A stretch of 64,000 nucleotides of DNA from Candidatus Zixiibacteriota bacterium (GTDB lineage: Bacteria > Zixibacteria > MSB-5A5 > WJJR01 > JAJRUJ01): the NCBI GenBank assembly GCA_020051695.1, contig JAGVQM010000012.1, forward strand, positions 132,361-196,360, read 5' to 3'. The notes below the pieces were generated by a model, which saw nothing but the letters and a program-made list of their open reading frames with translations, did not search any database and was not told the DNA's origin. The translations under genes were made by a program, and so were the position numbers. Within the stretch, counting starts at the first letter, position 1, and the number at the start of each line of letters is the position of its first letter. Below, one piece after another: positions 16,967 through 26,129 of the stretch.

Positions 16967-17473
16967 TCAACCTTCAAGGTTGACCTCCAGCGCGTGAAAC
17001 CAGGCGCCGGTGCCGTTGAGCGAATCGATCTCGGCCTGCACGATATCCAAATGCCCTTCCTCGATATCGACGAACCGTTCGAACAATTTTTGGCCTTCCA
17101 GCGGCAGCTCCGCGACCATTTTTTTGTAGAAACCACTCGTGCGGCGCTCGGCCTCGAGTGCCCGGCGCAACAGTTCCATTTCGGTGCCGCGGTCCTGCCG
17201 GGACATCACGACCGATAAATTGTGCGCGGCGTGATCAAGTTCCCGTTGCGACGGTATCGCGGTCTCCAATTCATCAGCGTCGATCGAACCCGATTTGCGC
17301 CATTCGGTCATACAGTTTTCCAGATAGTCGATATGACGCTGCTCCTCGCGGGCCAGAACGGAAAAGATCTTCTTCCCCGCCGGGTCCGTTACTTTGGCCA
17401 CTGCATCATGGTAAACATCGCGGACGTTGTTTTCCAGTTCAATTGCGGTCTTGATTGCCTCTTCAATGGTCAT
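16967..17473 (-). CDS. rubrerythrin-like diiron protein (ferritin-like domain only)
   Basis: 168 aa. A four-helix diiron pattern is clear: ELENNVRDVYHDA (Glu), AREEQRHIDYLE (ExxH), ALEAERRTSGFY (Glu) and VDIEEGHLDIVQ (ExxH). The rubredoxin FeCys4 domain of classical rubrerythrin is missing, so reduction would need a partner. A peroxide-reducing role is inferred from fold and neighbours. AGGAG precedes the ATG. Confidence 0.88.
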   Translation of the reverse strand: MTIEEAIKTAIELENNVRDVYHDAVAKVTDPAGKKIFSVLAREEQRHIDYLENCMTEWRKSGSIDADELETAIPSQRELDHAAHNLSVVMSRQDRGTEMELLRRALEAERRTSGFYKKMVAELPLEGQKLFERFVDIEEGHLDIVQAEIDSLNGTGAWFHALEVNLEG

Positions 17474-17537
17474 TGCCTGACTCCTGTTTCACATGTTCTT
17501 CAACGCGTTCGGCCTGACCCTCCGGGCCTGGACGGTA

Positions 17538-18053
17538 TTAAAGCACCGCCTTGACTGCCTCCAGGACCGGCCCGTACTCCGGCTCAGTGCCGACCTCTTT
17601 GACCAGTTGAATATACCTCACGATACCCTTGCGGTCGATGACAAAAACCCCCCGGGCCAGCAGCCGCAATTCCATGATCAGCATGCCGAAAGCCCGGCCG
17701 AACGAGGCGTCGCGGTGATCCGACAGAGTGTGTACCTTATCGACCCCGGCCGCGCCGCACCAGCGTTTCTGGGCGAACGGTAGGTCCATGCTGATCGTGA
17801 GCACGACCACATCGTTCCCCAGTTTCCCCGCCTCGACATTGAAGCGGCGGGTCTGTGCGTCACAGACCGGCGTATCCAGCGAGGGTACCGATGAGATGAC
17901 ACATACTTTGCCGCGAAACGACGAAAAATCAACGGGCTCAAGACTATTGTCCAGGACAGTAAAATCCGGCGCGGCCTGGCCCACGCGGACCTCGTCACCC
18001 AATAATGTCAGGGGGTTGCCTTTTATGGTGATTAAACCCGGTCGTTCGGTCAT
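17538..18053 (-). CDS. tpx: thiol peroxidase (Tpx-type peroxiredoxin)
   Basis: About 171 aa; ATG at 18053 with AAGGAG upstream. The peroxidatic cysteine is in SVPSLDTPVCDAQTR and the resolving cysteine in KRWCGAAGVD, the Tpx arrangement. It opens with ITIKGNPLTLLG, also typical. It reduces H2O2 and alkyl peroxides using thioredoxin; a trxA lies at 24183 in this window. Confidence 0.95.
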   Translation of the reverse strand: MTERPGLITIKGNPLTLLGDEVRVGQAAPDFTVLDNSLEPVDFSSFRGKVCVISSVPSLDTPVCDAQTRRFNVEAGKLGNDVVVLTISMDLPFAQKRWCGAAGVDKVHTLSDHRDASFGRAFGMLIMELRLLARGVFVIDRKGIVRYIQLVKEVGTEPEYGPVLEAVKAVL

Positions 18054-18084
18054 TCTTCTACTCCTTATATGTTGCCTCGCCCTG

Positions 18085-18297
18085 CTACTCGGGGCCGGTC
18101 GTTCCGTTTTTTTGCCGGCACTCCCGGCAAACCCGGTTCGGCCCATGTGACTTCAGGCGCTGCCGTTCAGCCGGCTCCGCGTCCTGCTCTTGCCCCGCGG
18201 CGTAAGCGGGCTGCTGTTCGAACCGCGCCCGCTCACAGTCATCGCCCAAACAACGGGATTTTATGTCGTCAGGGGCAGCGGAAGATCTCTGGTTCAC
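18085..18297 (-). CDS. possible small zinc-ribbon protein
   Basis: 70 aa from a GTG start, filling most of the gap between the ferritin-like gene and tpx. Cysteines are in CLGDDC and CRECRQK, with an intervening EQQPAYAAG segment that loosely resembles small zinc-ribbon proteins of the form CxxC...EQ..YA..G...C..CR. Third-base GC is as high as in its neighbours. No convincing Shine-Dalgarno was seen. It could be a chance frame in a 290-bp gap. Confidence 0.35.
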   Translation of the reverse strand: MNQRSSAAPDDIKSRCLGDDCERARFEQQPAYAAGQEQDAEPAERQRLKSHGPNRVCRECRQKNGTTGPE

Positions 18298-18343
18298 CGG
18301 TTGCCGTCCAGTTCATTTGGCCCAATAGCGCAGAGAAAAATCA

Positions 18344-18784
18344 TTACGAGGATTTATACATCCCGCGCTTGATCGTATCCAGGTCGGACAGCATTTTGTC
18401 GTGCTTTTGTTCGTCGGTCAACAGATAATCGACGAGGTACTGCTGCAATACTGTCTTGCTGGTCCCTTCGAGGGCCGCCAGACTGGCCTGGGCCAGTTCG
18501 ATGGTCTTCTTTTCGATTTTGATGTGGTTTTCAATGGAATCCCACACGCTGACCAGGTCATCCGGATTAATCCCGATAAACCCGCCTTCGGTGGCATCGA
18601 TAATCAACTGCTGCACCCGGTGGTGCATATTCGAATCGCGCTGGATAATTTCCATGACCAGACGGATCAACGGGTGATCGATTTCGGTCATGATTTTGGC
18701 GGTCTGGGCCACCGCGTTATTTTCCAGCTTCTGCCACTGCTTCATCGTTCTGACAAGCTCTTCTTGCTTCGCCTTGACTGACAT
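18344..18784 (-). CDS. uncharacterised ferritin-like helical protein
   Basis: About 146 aa; ATG at 18784 with GGGGAGG upstream. It is entirely helical. Candidate diiron ligands recur in four helices: KLENNAVAQ (Glu), IQRDSNMHHR, IEKKTIELAQ (Glu) and TDEQKHDKML (ExxH). This spacing resembles ferritin/hemerythrin-like four-helix bundles, but I recognise no named family. Its position between ahpC and tpx suggests a redox or iron role. Confidence 0.65.
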   Translation of the reverse strand: MSVKAKQEELVRTMKQWQKLENNAVAQTAKIMTEIDHPLIRLVMEIIQRDSNMHHRVQQLIIDATEGGFIGINPDDLVSVWDSIENHIKIEKKTIELAQASLAALEGTSKTVLQQYLVDYLLTDEQKHDKMLSDLDTIKRGMYKSS

Positions 18785-18851
18785 GGTACCTCCCCGATAC
18801 GGTGGGTTATATAAGATGTGCGCCGGCCGGGCTGCGCGCCGGTTTTGGATT

Positions 18852-19439
18852 TCAGGCGTGTGCTGCCAGATATTCGGCGACCCCGCGGGCAGTCGGTTCC
18901 ATGCCCTCGTCGCCTTCTTTCCAGTTGGCTGGACACACCTCGCCGTACTTTTCGGTGAACTGCAACGCGTCGACCATGCGCAATGCCTCATCCACATTGC
19001 GGCCAAGCGGCAGGTCGTTGATTACGGCATGGCGGATGATCCCGTCCTTGTCGATTAAAAACAAACCGCGCAAGGCCACGGCGCCGTTAAACAATACCCC
19101 ATAATCGCGCGAAATATTTTTGCTTAGATCCGCGACAAGCGGATATTTGATCTGCCCGATACCGCCATGGTCCGGCGGCGTGTTCTTCCAGGCCAGATGC
19201 GTAAATTCAGAATCAACGGATACGCCGATGACTTCTACACCCCGCTTTCTGAATTCGCCGAGCGCTTTATCGAAAGCGATAATTTCCGATGGACAGACAA
19301 AGGTGAAATCCAGCGGGTAAAAGAACAGCACGACCGGCTTCCCCCGATATGACGAAAGCCGCAAATCGGCAAATGAATTGTCCGGCATCACCGCCTTGGC
19401 AGTAAAGTCCGGGGCTTCTTTGGTTACCAGATACGACAT
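18852..19439 (-). CDS. ahpC: alkyl hydroperoxide reductase C-type 2-Cys peroxiredoxin
   Basis: About 195 aa; ATG with GAGGAGG upstream. The peroxidatic cysteine is in [11 protein letters not shown] and the resolving cysteine in [11 protein letters not shown], as in typical 2-Cys Prx1/AhpC. It reduces peroxides in the cytoplasm. No ahpF is adjacent, so thioredoxin is the likely reductant. It follows perR directly, which suggests PerR control. Confidence 0.95.
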   Translation of the reverse strand: MSYLVTKEAPDFTAKAVMPDNSFADLRLSSYRGKPVVLFFYPLDFTFVCPSEIIAFDKALGEFRKRGVEVIGVSVDSEFTHLAWKNTPPDHGGIGQIKYPLVADLSKNISRDYGVLFNGAVALRGLFLIDKDGIIRHAVINDLPLGRNVDEALRMVDALQFTEKYGEVCPANWKEGDEGMEPTARGVAEYLAAHA

Positions 19440-19511
19440 TACTTCCTCCTCAAATGTGTATTGAATAGATACGAATTCACCAGCGACAATTGATATAGCC
19501 GACATCACTAC

Positions 19512-19925
19512 TCATGTATTTTCGATTTCCTCGCACCGCTCCCGGCATTGCGGACACAATCCGAAAAATTCAATCCGCCGGCCCAGAATACGGTACCCGT
19601 TCAACTCAATTGCACGATCATCCACACCATCATCCGCCAATTCGGTCAAATCATCCAGCCGGCCGCATTCCATGCAGCGCACGTGATTATGCCGGGCGAC
19701 AGTGGCATCAAACCGGGTTTTTGAACCGGCGAACTCAAACTTCTGAACGGCCCCTTCCCGGGATAACAAATCCAAATTGCGGTAGACAGTCCCCAGACTG
19801 ATCAGGGGCACCCGCCGGCGAACCATCTCGTACAAATCACTGGCCGTGGGGTGGGTGGTAACTTTCGCCAGTTCCTCCAGGATCACGCGGCGTTGTTTCG
19901 TTCGTCTATGCAAATTCTTCTCCAT
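19512..19925 (-). CDS. perR: Fur-family peroxide regulator, PerR-like
   Basis: 137 aa. The winged-helix part has QRRVILEEL, HPTASDLYEMVR and ISLGTVYRNLDLL. Metal-site residues follow in RHNHVRCMECGRLDDL (HxH and CxxC) and CPQCRERC (second CxxC). The gene order with ahpC, tpx and rubrerythrin supports a PerR rather than a Fur role. The ATG at 19925 has no Shine-Dalgarno. The in-frame TTG at 19913 has GGAG 6 nt upstream and may be the real start. A palindrome lies directly in front, so autoregulation is likely. Confidence 0.88.
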   Translation of the reverse strand: MEKNLHRRTKQRRVILEELAKVTTHPTASDLYEMVRRRVPLISLGTVYRNLDLLSREGAVQKFEFAGSKTRFDATVARHNHVRCMECGRLDDLTELADDGVDDRAIELNGYRILGRRIEFFGLCPQCRERCEEIENT

Positions 19926-19928
19926 ATT

Positions 19929-19947
19929 AATAATAATTACTATTATT
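19929..19947. promoter_or_regulatory. candidate PerR/Fur operator
   Basis: AATAATA (19929-19935), spacer ATTAC, TATTATT (19941-19947): a perfect 7-5-7 inverted repeat in an AT-rich stretch just upstream of perR. It resembles the 7-1-7-type AT-rich boxes of Fur-family regulators in composition, though with a longer spacer. Confidence 0.5.
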
Positions 19948-20078
19948 GATACGATATCTATTAATGAGTGATTGAATTATTGGAAATAAGAATGGGGCTT
20001 AGTGACAACAGTCAGCAAGCTATTAAAATGCAAGTAATTGCATTAAAAGCGACCGACTTGGCGATCCTGCCAAAAAAA

Positions 20079-21995
20079 TCAACGGATTCCAGACATCTCG
20101 GAAACCATGTCATCCGGACTGATGATCCCCTGTAATACCCGTTCAACCTTACCCGAAGAATCCAGTAAGAGCGTCGTAGGCAACGAGTAATGCGCAATAC
20201 CGAAACGGGTCATAAAGTCCCGGGCCATGGGCGAATCTGCGGTTTCCAGTTGAATTTTTATGGGGACGAAACGCTCGGCCGCGGCGATGACCTCCGAGTC
20301 TCCGAAGGTCTTTTTGTCCAGCACACGGCAATTAACGCACCAGGTCGCCCAGGTGTCGATTAACACCGGCTTGCCTTCGGTTGCGGCGCGGGCCAGCCCG
20401 GCCTCGAGGTCGGTTTCCCACCTGATTTTCGGCGCGGACGACTCGTGCTTGGAATTTGCTCCCTGCGGCAGCCACTCCGACGCCGGCGGCAAAACCAAAC
20501 CCTGCGTAATCATGGACCCTAGGAGCAGATACACCCCGACAAGGAACGCCAGGATGCCCACGAATTTCTTCAGACGGCCAAAGAACCGCGTCTCGGCAGT
20601 CAGCCGATCCAGCCCGCCGCCGAATACACCAAATGCCACAAGTAGCAGTCCGGTCAGGACAGCAATCACTGGCGGCGAGATAATCGTGCGCAGGAAATAC
20701 AACGCCATCAGCAACAGGACAAAACCAAAGAATTTCTTGACTGTCTCCATCCATTCCCCTGCGCCGGGCAGCCGGGAGATGGCCGAGGAAAACGTGCCGA
20801 TAATCACGAACAATGTCCCCAATCCCAGGGCAAACACGAACAACACCAAAAAACCGATGACCGGCGAGCCGTGCGTAGCCACATACAACAGGATCCCCGC
20901 CACAAAGGGGCCGACGCACGGCGAGACGACCAGGGCCGCCACGACGCCCAGCACCATCGCCCCCCCGATCCCGCCCCCGGCCTGCGCGGAACCCAAACGC
21001 TGCCGCAGGGAGGACGGCACCTGCAATTCGTACAAGCCGAACATTGACAAGGCGAAAACGACAAAAACCACTCCGATGCCGATGACCACTGCCGGACTGG
21101 CCAGCCAGGCCCCGAACACACCACCCACCAGTGAAACGACTAGCCCCATGATGCCGTAGACCACCGCCATGGTCCCCACATAAAATAACGAAATTATGAA
21201 GCCACGGCCCACCGAACGTTCCCGGCCTGCAAAAATACTGACGGTAATCGGGATCATCGGATACGTGCACGGCGAAAACGACAGCAATAAGCCGGTGCCG
21301 AAGGCCAATCCCAGAGCGAGGAAATATCCCCAGAAACCATGCGTTTGGATAAGACGCTGTAAATCAGACTCCGGTGCCGCCGAGGCGGTCTGGGAAGTGG
21401 TCGTATCACGCTGGGCAGTAGTCTGCGCATCGCCGAAAATATGGGAGGAAGTTGGTTTCCCGTTTGCACCGACAGTGACTTTCAAATTCCGGGTTACTGT
21501 CTGCGGCGCGCGGCATTCCCGATTATCACAGGGTTGATACGTGAATCTCACGGGAATGGGGTACTCCCCGGCCGGTGTCTGCTCGGCAACGGTGAGCGCA
21601 AAACGGACGATAATCTGCCCGTCATAGACCGACATTGTGTCACCGGCCAATAAGGCCTTTTTCGCCGGGGGGTAGGCGATGGAATGCGGAGTCAGATAAT
21701 TGATTGAGTCAAAGGCCAGTTTTGCGGCAATCAGCCAGTCTTCCCGTGGCTGCGCTGAATTGATATGCCAGCCGGGGACGATGGTGACGATTACCGCGGC
21801 AGGATAGGTGTGCCCCGGCGCAGCGGCAGAGATCGAAAACGCTGTAGAGACCTCAACCAGTTCTCCCGATGGATCCTGACCAAGTCCCGGAGGCACGGAG
21901 GCCATCAGCGTCAAACTGCCTGCAACAGCCGCAATAATTGTGGCAAATCCGATCAGGAAAATTATCGAATGGAATTTGTTGTACGGTCCTGTCAT
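20079..21995 (-). CDS. dsbD: thiol:disulfide interchange protein DsbD
   Basis: About 638 aa, full domain set. An N-terminal periplasmic domain has the CDNREC pair (DsbD-alpha). Eight membrane helices carry the CcdA-type cysteines in LLSFSPCTYPMIP and LVVSPCVGPFVAG. A C-terminal thioredoxin-like domain has DTWATWCVNCRVLD. It moves electrons from cytoplasmic thioredoxin to the periplasm. The ATG at 21995, behind GGGGGTG, is preferred to the one at 22025. trxA is 2.2 kb upstream. Confidence 0.95.
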   Translation of the reverse strand: MTGPYNKFHSIIFLIGFATIIAAVAGSLTLMASVPPGLGQDPSGELVEVSTAFSISAAAPGHTYPAAVIVTIVPGWHINSAQPREDWLIAAKLAFDSINYLTPHSIAYPPAKKALLAGDTMSVYDGQIIVRFALTVAEQTPAGEYPIPVRFTYQPCDNRECRAPQTVTRNLKVTVGANGKPTSSHIFGDAQTTAQRDTTTSQTASAAPESDLQRLIQTHGFWGYFLALGLAFGTGLLLSFSPCTYPMIPITVSIFAGRERSVGRGFIISLFYVGTMAVVYGIMGLVVSLVGGVFGAWLASPAVVIGIGVVFVVFALSMFGLYELQVPSSLRQRLGSAQAGGGIGGAMVLGVVAALVVSPCVGPFVAGILLYVATHGSPVIGFLVLFVFALGLGTLFVIIGTFSSAISRLPGAGEWMETVKKFFGFVLLLMALYFLRTIISPPVIAVLTGLLLVAFGVFGGGLDRLTAETRFFGRLKKFVGILAFLVGVYLLLGSMITQGLVLPPASEWLPQGANSKHESSAPKIRWETDLEAGLARAATEGKPVLIDTWATWCVNCRVLDKKTFGDSEVIAAAERFVPIKIQLETADSPMARDFMTRFGIAHYSLPTTLLLDSSGKVERVLQGIISPDDMVSEMSGIR

Positions 21996-22107
21996 TGTCA
22001 CCCCCGGCCGTTTTACAGGTATCAATTATACCATCGCCACGGCACAAAATCCAGATACGAAACATACGGGCATATTGAAAGTGGCAACGACGAACGCGGA
22101 AATCACA

Positions 22108-23046
22108 CTATGATGAAACGTTCGGGGGACCGAGGGGGGCATCGGCCGCCGGTGCGGCGAGGACCTGCTCGATCATCCGGCGTACGGTTTGCGGGTCAAT
22201 CCGGGAAACCAGCTCATCGGCCAGCCGCACCGCCAGCTTGTCGAGAATTTCCCGGGTCATACGTTCGATTTGATCGGGACTCGTCGGCAAACCACCGGAG
22301 TGAGTAGTCGTATCCATGATCTTCTCATTGACCAGCTTAGGATGTGATGTCGTGGTCCTTTTGCGCGGGACGACTCCATAGGACCCGGTGTCGATTTCTT
22401 CGGAATCCAGGGTGATGGAGGATTCCTCAGTGAATTCATCAGCAGTCGCGGAGGGTTTGTCGGTATTGTTGTTTTCAACAGGACCCGGCTTTCCGTTGCC
22501 GTTTTTCACCGCCCCGCCGGCCATCTCTGATACCAGCCATTCTTCCCGCTCCACCGGCAGAGAATTTTGTAACGGCCCATTATCCATCCCATCGAAAATA
22601 CTGAGGGCATTCTCGATAATGTCCTCCCCGGGTTCCCAACCATTTTGCTTTGCCCGGCGCAGTGCTCCCTCACTACGGCGGGCACCGGCAGCGAGGGTAG
22701 TGATGGCCTGGACCAGTACCTGTGAATCAGGGCGGGGGGGGACCAGTCGGCTCTGGGGTGTCGAGGCCAGTGTATTCAAAAGGGCAGCCGAAACATCGCG
22801 GCCGACCCAGGCAACCGGCACTATGCCGAGGTCCGGGTCGTTCACCTGAAAATTCAGCCACTCCTCGACAGGCATCGCCGGCCGCTGGATATCAAATACA
22901 ATCACATCCACCGGCCGGGATTTCACCAGCCGGCTCAGTGTCGGACAATCCAGCGCGGAGACAATAGTAAATTGCTCCATGGGCAACAAAGAACGGTATC
23001 GCCGCTGGCGGTCCAGGGTCCGCGCGGCTATGGCCACCGTGATCAT
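22108..23046 (-). CDS. receiver-like protein with a long acidic linker and C-terminal helical tail
   Basis: About 312 aa. Residues 1-120 resemble a response-regulator receiver fold (ITVAIAARTLDRQRRYRSLL, then PVDVIVFDIQRPAMPVEEW) but acidic-pocket residues after strand 1 are absent. A low-complexity acidic/Asn-rich linker runs over ~180-250. The last 60 residues form an amphipathic helix pair (MTREILDKLAVRLADELVSR, then TVRRMIEQVL) resembling tails that bind partner proteins. No output domain is recognised. An alternative TTG start at 23100 would overlap the rhomboid stop. Confidence 0.6.
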   Translation of the reverse strand: MITVAIAARTLDRQRRYRSLLPMEQFTIVSALDCPTLSRLVKSRPVDVIVFDIQRPAMPVEEWLNFQVNDPDLGIVPVAWVGRDVSAALLNTLASTPQSRLVPPRPDSQVLVQAITTLAAGARRSEGALRRAKQNGWEPGEDIIENALSIFDGMDNGPLQNSLPVEREEWLVSEMAGGAVKNGNGKPGPVENNNTDKPSATADEFTEESSITLDSEEIDTGSYGVVPRKRTTTSHPKLVNEKIMDTTTHSGGLPTSPDQIERMTREILDKLAVRLADELVSRIDPQTVRRMIEQVLAAPAADAPLGPPNVSS

Positions 23047-23096
23047 ATATCCAGTATCGGCAATGAGGCAGGGCTGATGTAGAAAAGAATGCGGCC

Positions 23097-23918
23097 TCAA
23101 TCCGGCTCGGAGAGTTTGGCGGAAGCGCGGTTGAGGATTTCTTTTTCCCTTTCGGTCAAACCTTCATAACCGACTTCATTGATTCGATCCAGCACCCGGT
23201 CCACTTCGGCCATGAAGTCCATGTCCCGCTCACGTTTCCGCGTGAGCTTCACTTTTTTCCGTTGCCGCCGCCGCTTGCCCCACCAACCGGAAAACGAAAA
23301 AAGCCGCCCCTCGATTTGCAACAGGTACAGCCAGCCGACCAGTACCCCGCCAAGGTGTGTAACATGGGCCACATTTCCCGCTTGCGGCATGCCGGCCACG
23401 GCCAGCAGATCGATCAGGATCATGAAGGCCACGAAATACTTGGCCGGCACTGGGAACAGAAAATAGACATAAATCGGATTGTTCGGCCAGGCGCGCGCAT
23501 AAGCGAATAAGACCGCCAAAACCGCACCGGAAGCGCCAATGATGACGTTATTAAAATTAAACGGCGTTACGGTAGTGATGATCCCCGCGCCGATCCCGGT
23601 GACCAGAAAATATTTAAGGAAAGCACGAGTACCCCAGACATTTTCCAGCGACCTGCCGAACATCCACAAGGCGAACAAATTAAATAGAATATGGAATAAC
23701 CCGCCGTGAAGGAACATGTAAGTCACTATTTGCCAAATAAATCCGCGCGTCCAGACGTCCACCGGACGCAGGCCGAAAACCGAGGCGATTTGCGCCCCCC
23801 AAAACATTTGGAACAGAAAAACCACCCCGTTGATCAACAACAGGGCTTTGATCCCCGGCGGTAGCATTCCTCCCGAGTCGTGATCCAGTCCTCCAAATGT
23901 GCGGTATCCGTATTTCAT
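23097..23918 (-). CDS. rhomboid family intramembrane serine protease
   Basis: 273 aa, six membrane helices. The catalytic Ser is in IIGASGAVLAVLF and the catalytic His in VAHVTHLGGVLVGWLY; the HGGLFHILFNLFALWMFG helix carries the conserved His and Asn residues. The C-terminal ~70 residues are basic then acidic, with DRVLDRINEVGYEGLTEREK, a common cytoplasmic tail of environmental rhomboids. Substrate unknown. Confidence 0.92.
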   Translation of the reverse strand: MKYGYRTFGGLDHDSGGMLPPGIKALLLINGVVFLFQMFWGAQIASVFGLRPVDVWTRGFIWQIVTYMFLHGGLFHILFNLFALWMFGRSLENVWGTRAFLKYFLVTGIGAGIITTVTPFNFNNVIIGASGAVLAVLFAYARAWPNNPIYVYFLFPVPAKYFVAFMILIDLLAVAGMPQAGNVAHVTHLGGVLVGWLYLLQIEGRLFSFSGWWGKRRRQRKKVKLTRKRERDMDFMAEVDRVLDRINEVGYEGLTEREKEILNRASAKLSEPD

Positions 23919-24182
23919 TGGCGTATTGTATCCCTACCCCGGCTCCGACATTGGCCCATGCTTACTATAAGATACGCGGGAGACAGAATTTCCGTTCCCC
24001 CTTAGATGTACTATCGTCAGGATCTTTTTGATCCATCACGAAAAAAGCCGCGTCTGACGCAGATTATGCCCCTGCTGCCGGCGAAACCAGGACAATCCCG
24101 ACCAAAACCCGCAGTAATTCCAACAAGTGATCTATGAAACAACTACCGCCGGCGTTGTCGCTTTCAGGAACGGCGGGCGTGA

Positions 24183-24509
24183 CTAACTGATGAGACCGTC
24201 GACTTTATCGATCAGTTGCTGCTTGGGTACGGCACCGATGATTTGATCGACCTTGTCCCCGCCCTTGAAGAACAGCAGACTGGGTATCGACATGATGCGA
24301 TACTGCGACGCCGTCTGGTTGTTCTTATCCACATCCAACCGGGCCACTTTCAGTTTGCCGTCGTATTCCTCAGCCAGCTCATCGATAATCGGATGAATCA
24401 TCTTGCATGGCCCACACCACACCGCCCAAAAATCCACTAAAACCGGGATTTCAGACTTCAAGACTTCCTGCTCGAAGGTGGAATCGGTGACTTCTATTGA
24501 TTTCGCCAT
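24183..24509 (-). CDS. trxA: thioredoxin
   Basis: About 108 aa; ATG at 24509 with GGGAGG upstream. The active site is [11 protein letters not shown] and the cis-proline is in [13 protein letters not shown]. It is the general cytoplasmic disulfide reductant and likely serves Tpx, AhpC and DsbD encoded downstream on the same strand. Confidence 0.97.
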   Translation of the reverse strand: MAKSIEVTDSTFEQEVLKSEIPVLVDFWAVWCGPCKMIHPIIDELAEEYDGKLKVARLDVDKNNQTASQYRIMSIPSLLFFKGGDKVDQIIGAVPKQQLIDKVDGLIS

Positions 24510-24712
24510 GTTCGCCTCCCTTTGCGGCCGGCCTTTTCCATGTAAATAGATGCCGGCAGTCGTGTCAACATTTCTTTCCCAAGCACAGGGTGTCAGTATA
24601 AAAACTTTATTGTATACGCCGGTCGTTGGGCAGTTTGAGGAGGATTTTGTCAGATTCCGACTATTGTCGTCAATAACCACGGCGGCCGGCGTCACCCGGC
24701 GCGTGGAAATTG

Positions 24713-26029
24713 TCAAATCGATGACCGGCAATGACTGTGCCCGGCAAGCGGGGCCAGCGGCGCCGGATCAATAAGTGCTTGCGGTATGACCTGTCCGACG
24801 AGGAAATGAGAACCGAACACCAGGACAACACCGTCGCGTGGGGTCTTGCGGACCGCCAGCCGCACCATCTCTCGCGGATCGCGTCCGGCCACGAAAGGCA
24901 ACCGCCGTTCGCCGGCAAATCGGCGTACGTCACTCAATCGCCACGACCGTGGATTGGGAAATCGCGTAAAATACCAGGTATTGACCAGCGGGGCGAGAAA
25001 GCGGAGCATCTTGCGCCAGTCCTTGTCGTCGGCCACGGCACAAACTGCAGTAACCTTGCGCCGGCCAACAACCTCCGGCAAGGCCTCGGCCAGCCCGCGG
25101 GCAGCTGCGGCATTGTGCGCCACGTCATAAATAATTAATGGATGGCCGGGCTTGATCTGAAATCGTCCGGGCCAGCGTGCGGCGGCCAGTCCGCGGCTAA
25201 TTTGCCGGTCGCCCAGGCGACAGCCGTTCTCCCGCAACTGGGCTATGGCCGCAATAATCGTACGCAAATTATCACGTTGTGCCGCGCCGGGGTAACGCCA
25301 GCGCACCGGGGATGGGAATCGCCCGTTGCTGCAAACCAGGTAGCCGCGACCTCCCGGAGCACGATCCAAAGTGAGTGAACCAGCGGCATCGATTACCTGC
25401 GCATTCCGCCGCGCGGCAATGGCTTGAATAGCGTCGAAGGCCGGCGCAGCCATCGGGGCACACACGACCGGGACCCCCGGCTTAATAATTCCTGCCTTTT
25501 CCCCGGCAATTTTGCGCCGTGTCGCGCCCAGCGTCCGGGTATGGTCAAGGTCGATGGCCGTGATGACCGAAAGCACCGGCTGGAGGATATTGGTTGCATC
25601 CAGCCGTCCACCCAACCCTACTTCCACCACGGCGAAATCACACCCCGTCCGGGCAAACCACTCTAAAGCCATTGCTGTCGTCGTTTCAAAAAACGTGATG
25701 CGGTTGCTGCGAATGAATTGATGATGGCGCTCCACAAAGCGCGAAACCTCAGCCCGGGGGATCCGCCGGCCGTCCACGCGAATGCGCTCGCGGTAATCAG
25801 CCAAATGGGGTGAGGTGAACAGGCCGGTTTTATAACCGGCAGAGGTCAGGACTGCGGCCAACGTCGAACACACCGTACCTTTGCCGTTGGTGCCCGCCAC
25901 ATGGATACAACGGAAACGCGCTTCGGGATGTCCCAGCCGCTCGACAAATAGGCGAATGTTATCCAGCCCCAGTTTGATGCCGAAGCTCTCCAGTCCGAAA
26001 AGGATGCGAATTGCCTGATCGTAACGCAT
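24713..26029 (-). CDS. folC: folylpolyglutamate synthase / dihydrofolate synthase
   Basis: 438 aa. The Mur-ligase-type P-loop is [18 protein letters not shown]. Other landmarks are [36 protein letters not shown] with [12 protein letters not shown], and [13 protein letters not shown]. It adds glutamate to dihydropteroate or folates. The clusters with folB/folK at 9215 and accD here are separate. No clear Shine-Dalgarno is visible before the ATG. Confidence 0.95.
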   Translation of the reverse strand: MRYDQAIRILFGLESFGIKLGLDNIRLFVERLGHPEARFRCIHVAGTNGKGTVCSTLAAVLTSAGYKTGLFTSPHLADYRERIRVDGRRIPRAEVSRFVERHHQFIRSNRITFFETTTAMALEWFARTGCDFAVVEVGLGGRLDATNILQPVLSVITAIDLDHTRTLGATRRKIAGEKAGIIKPGVPVVCAPMAAPAFDAIQAIAARRNAQVIDAAGSLTLDRAPGGRGYLVCSNGRFPSPVRWRYPGAAQRDNLRTIIAAIAQLRENGCRLGDRQISRGLAAARWPGRFQIKPGHPLIIYDVAHNAAAARGLAEALPEVVGRRKVTAVCAVADDKDWRKMLRFLAPLVNTWYFTRFPNPRSWRLSDVRRFAGERRLPFVAGRDPREMVRLAVRKTPRDGVVLVFGSHFLVGQVIPQALIDPAPLAPLAGHSHCRSSI

Positions 26030-26129
26030 CTACAGTTTACCCGGTTACAGACCGCACCGAATGAAGGTCCGTTCCTTGCCTTGCCGGCGGCAGCCGTTCA
26101 GGAATTCAACTACCGATCGCAGCCGCCTG

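Noticed and set aside
20260-21270. Long frames on both strands inside dsbD
   Set aside because: Typical GC-rich shadows; the DsbD frame has all expected cysteine motifs.
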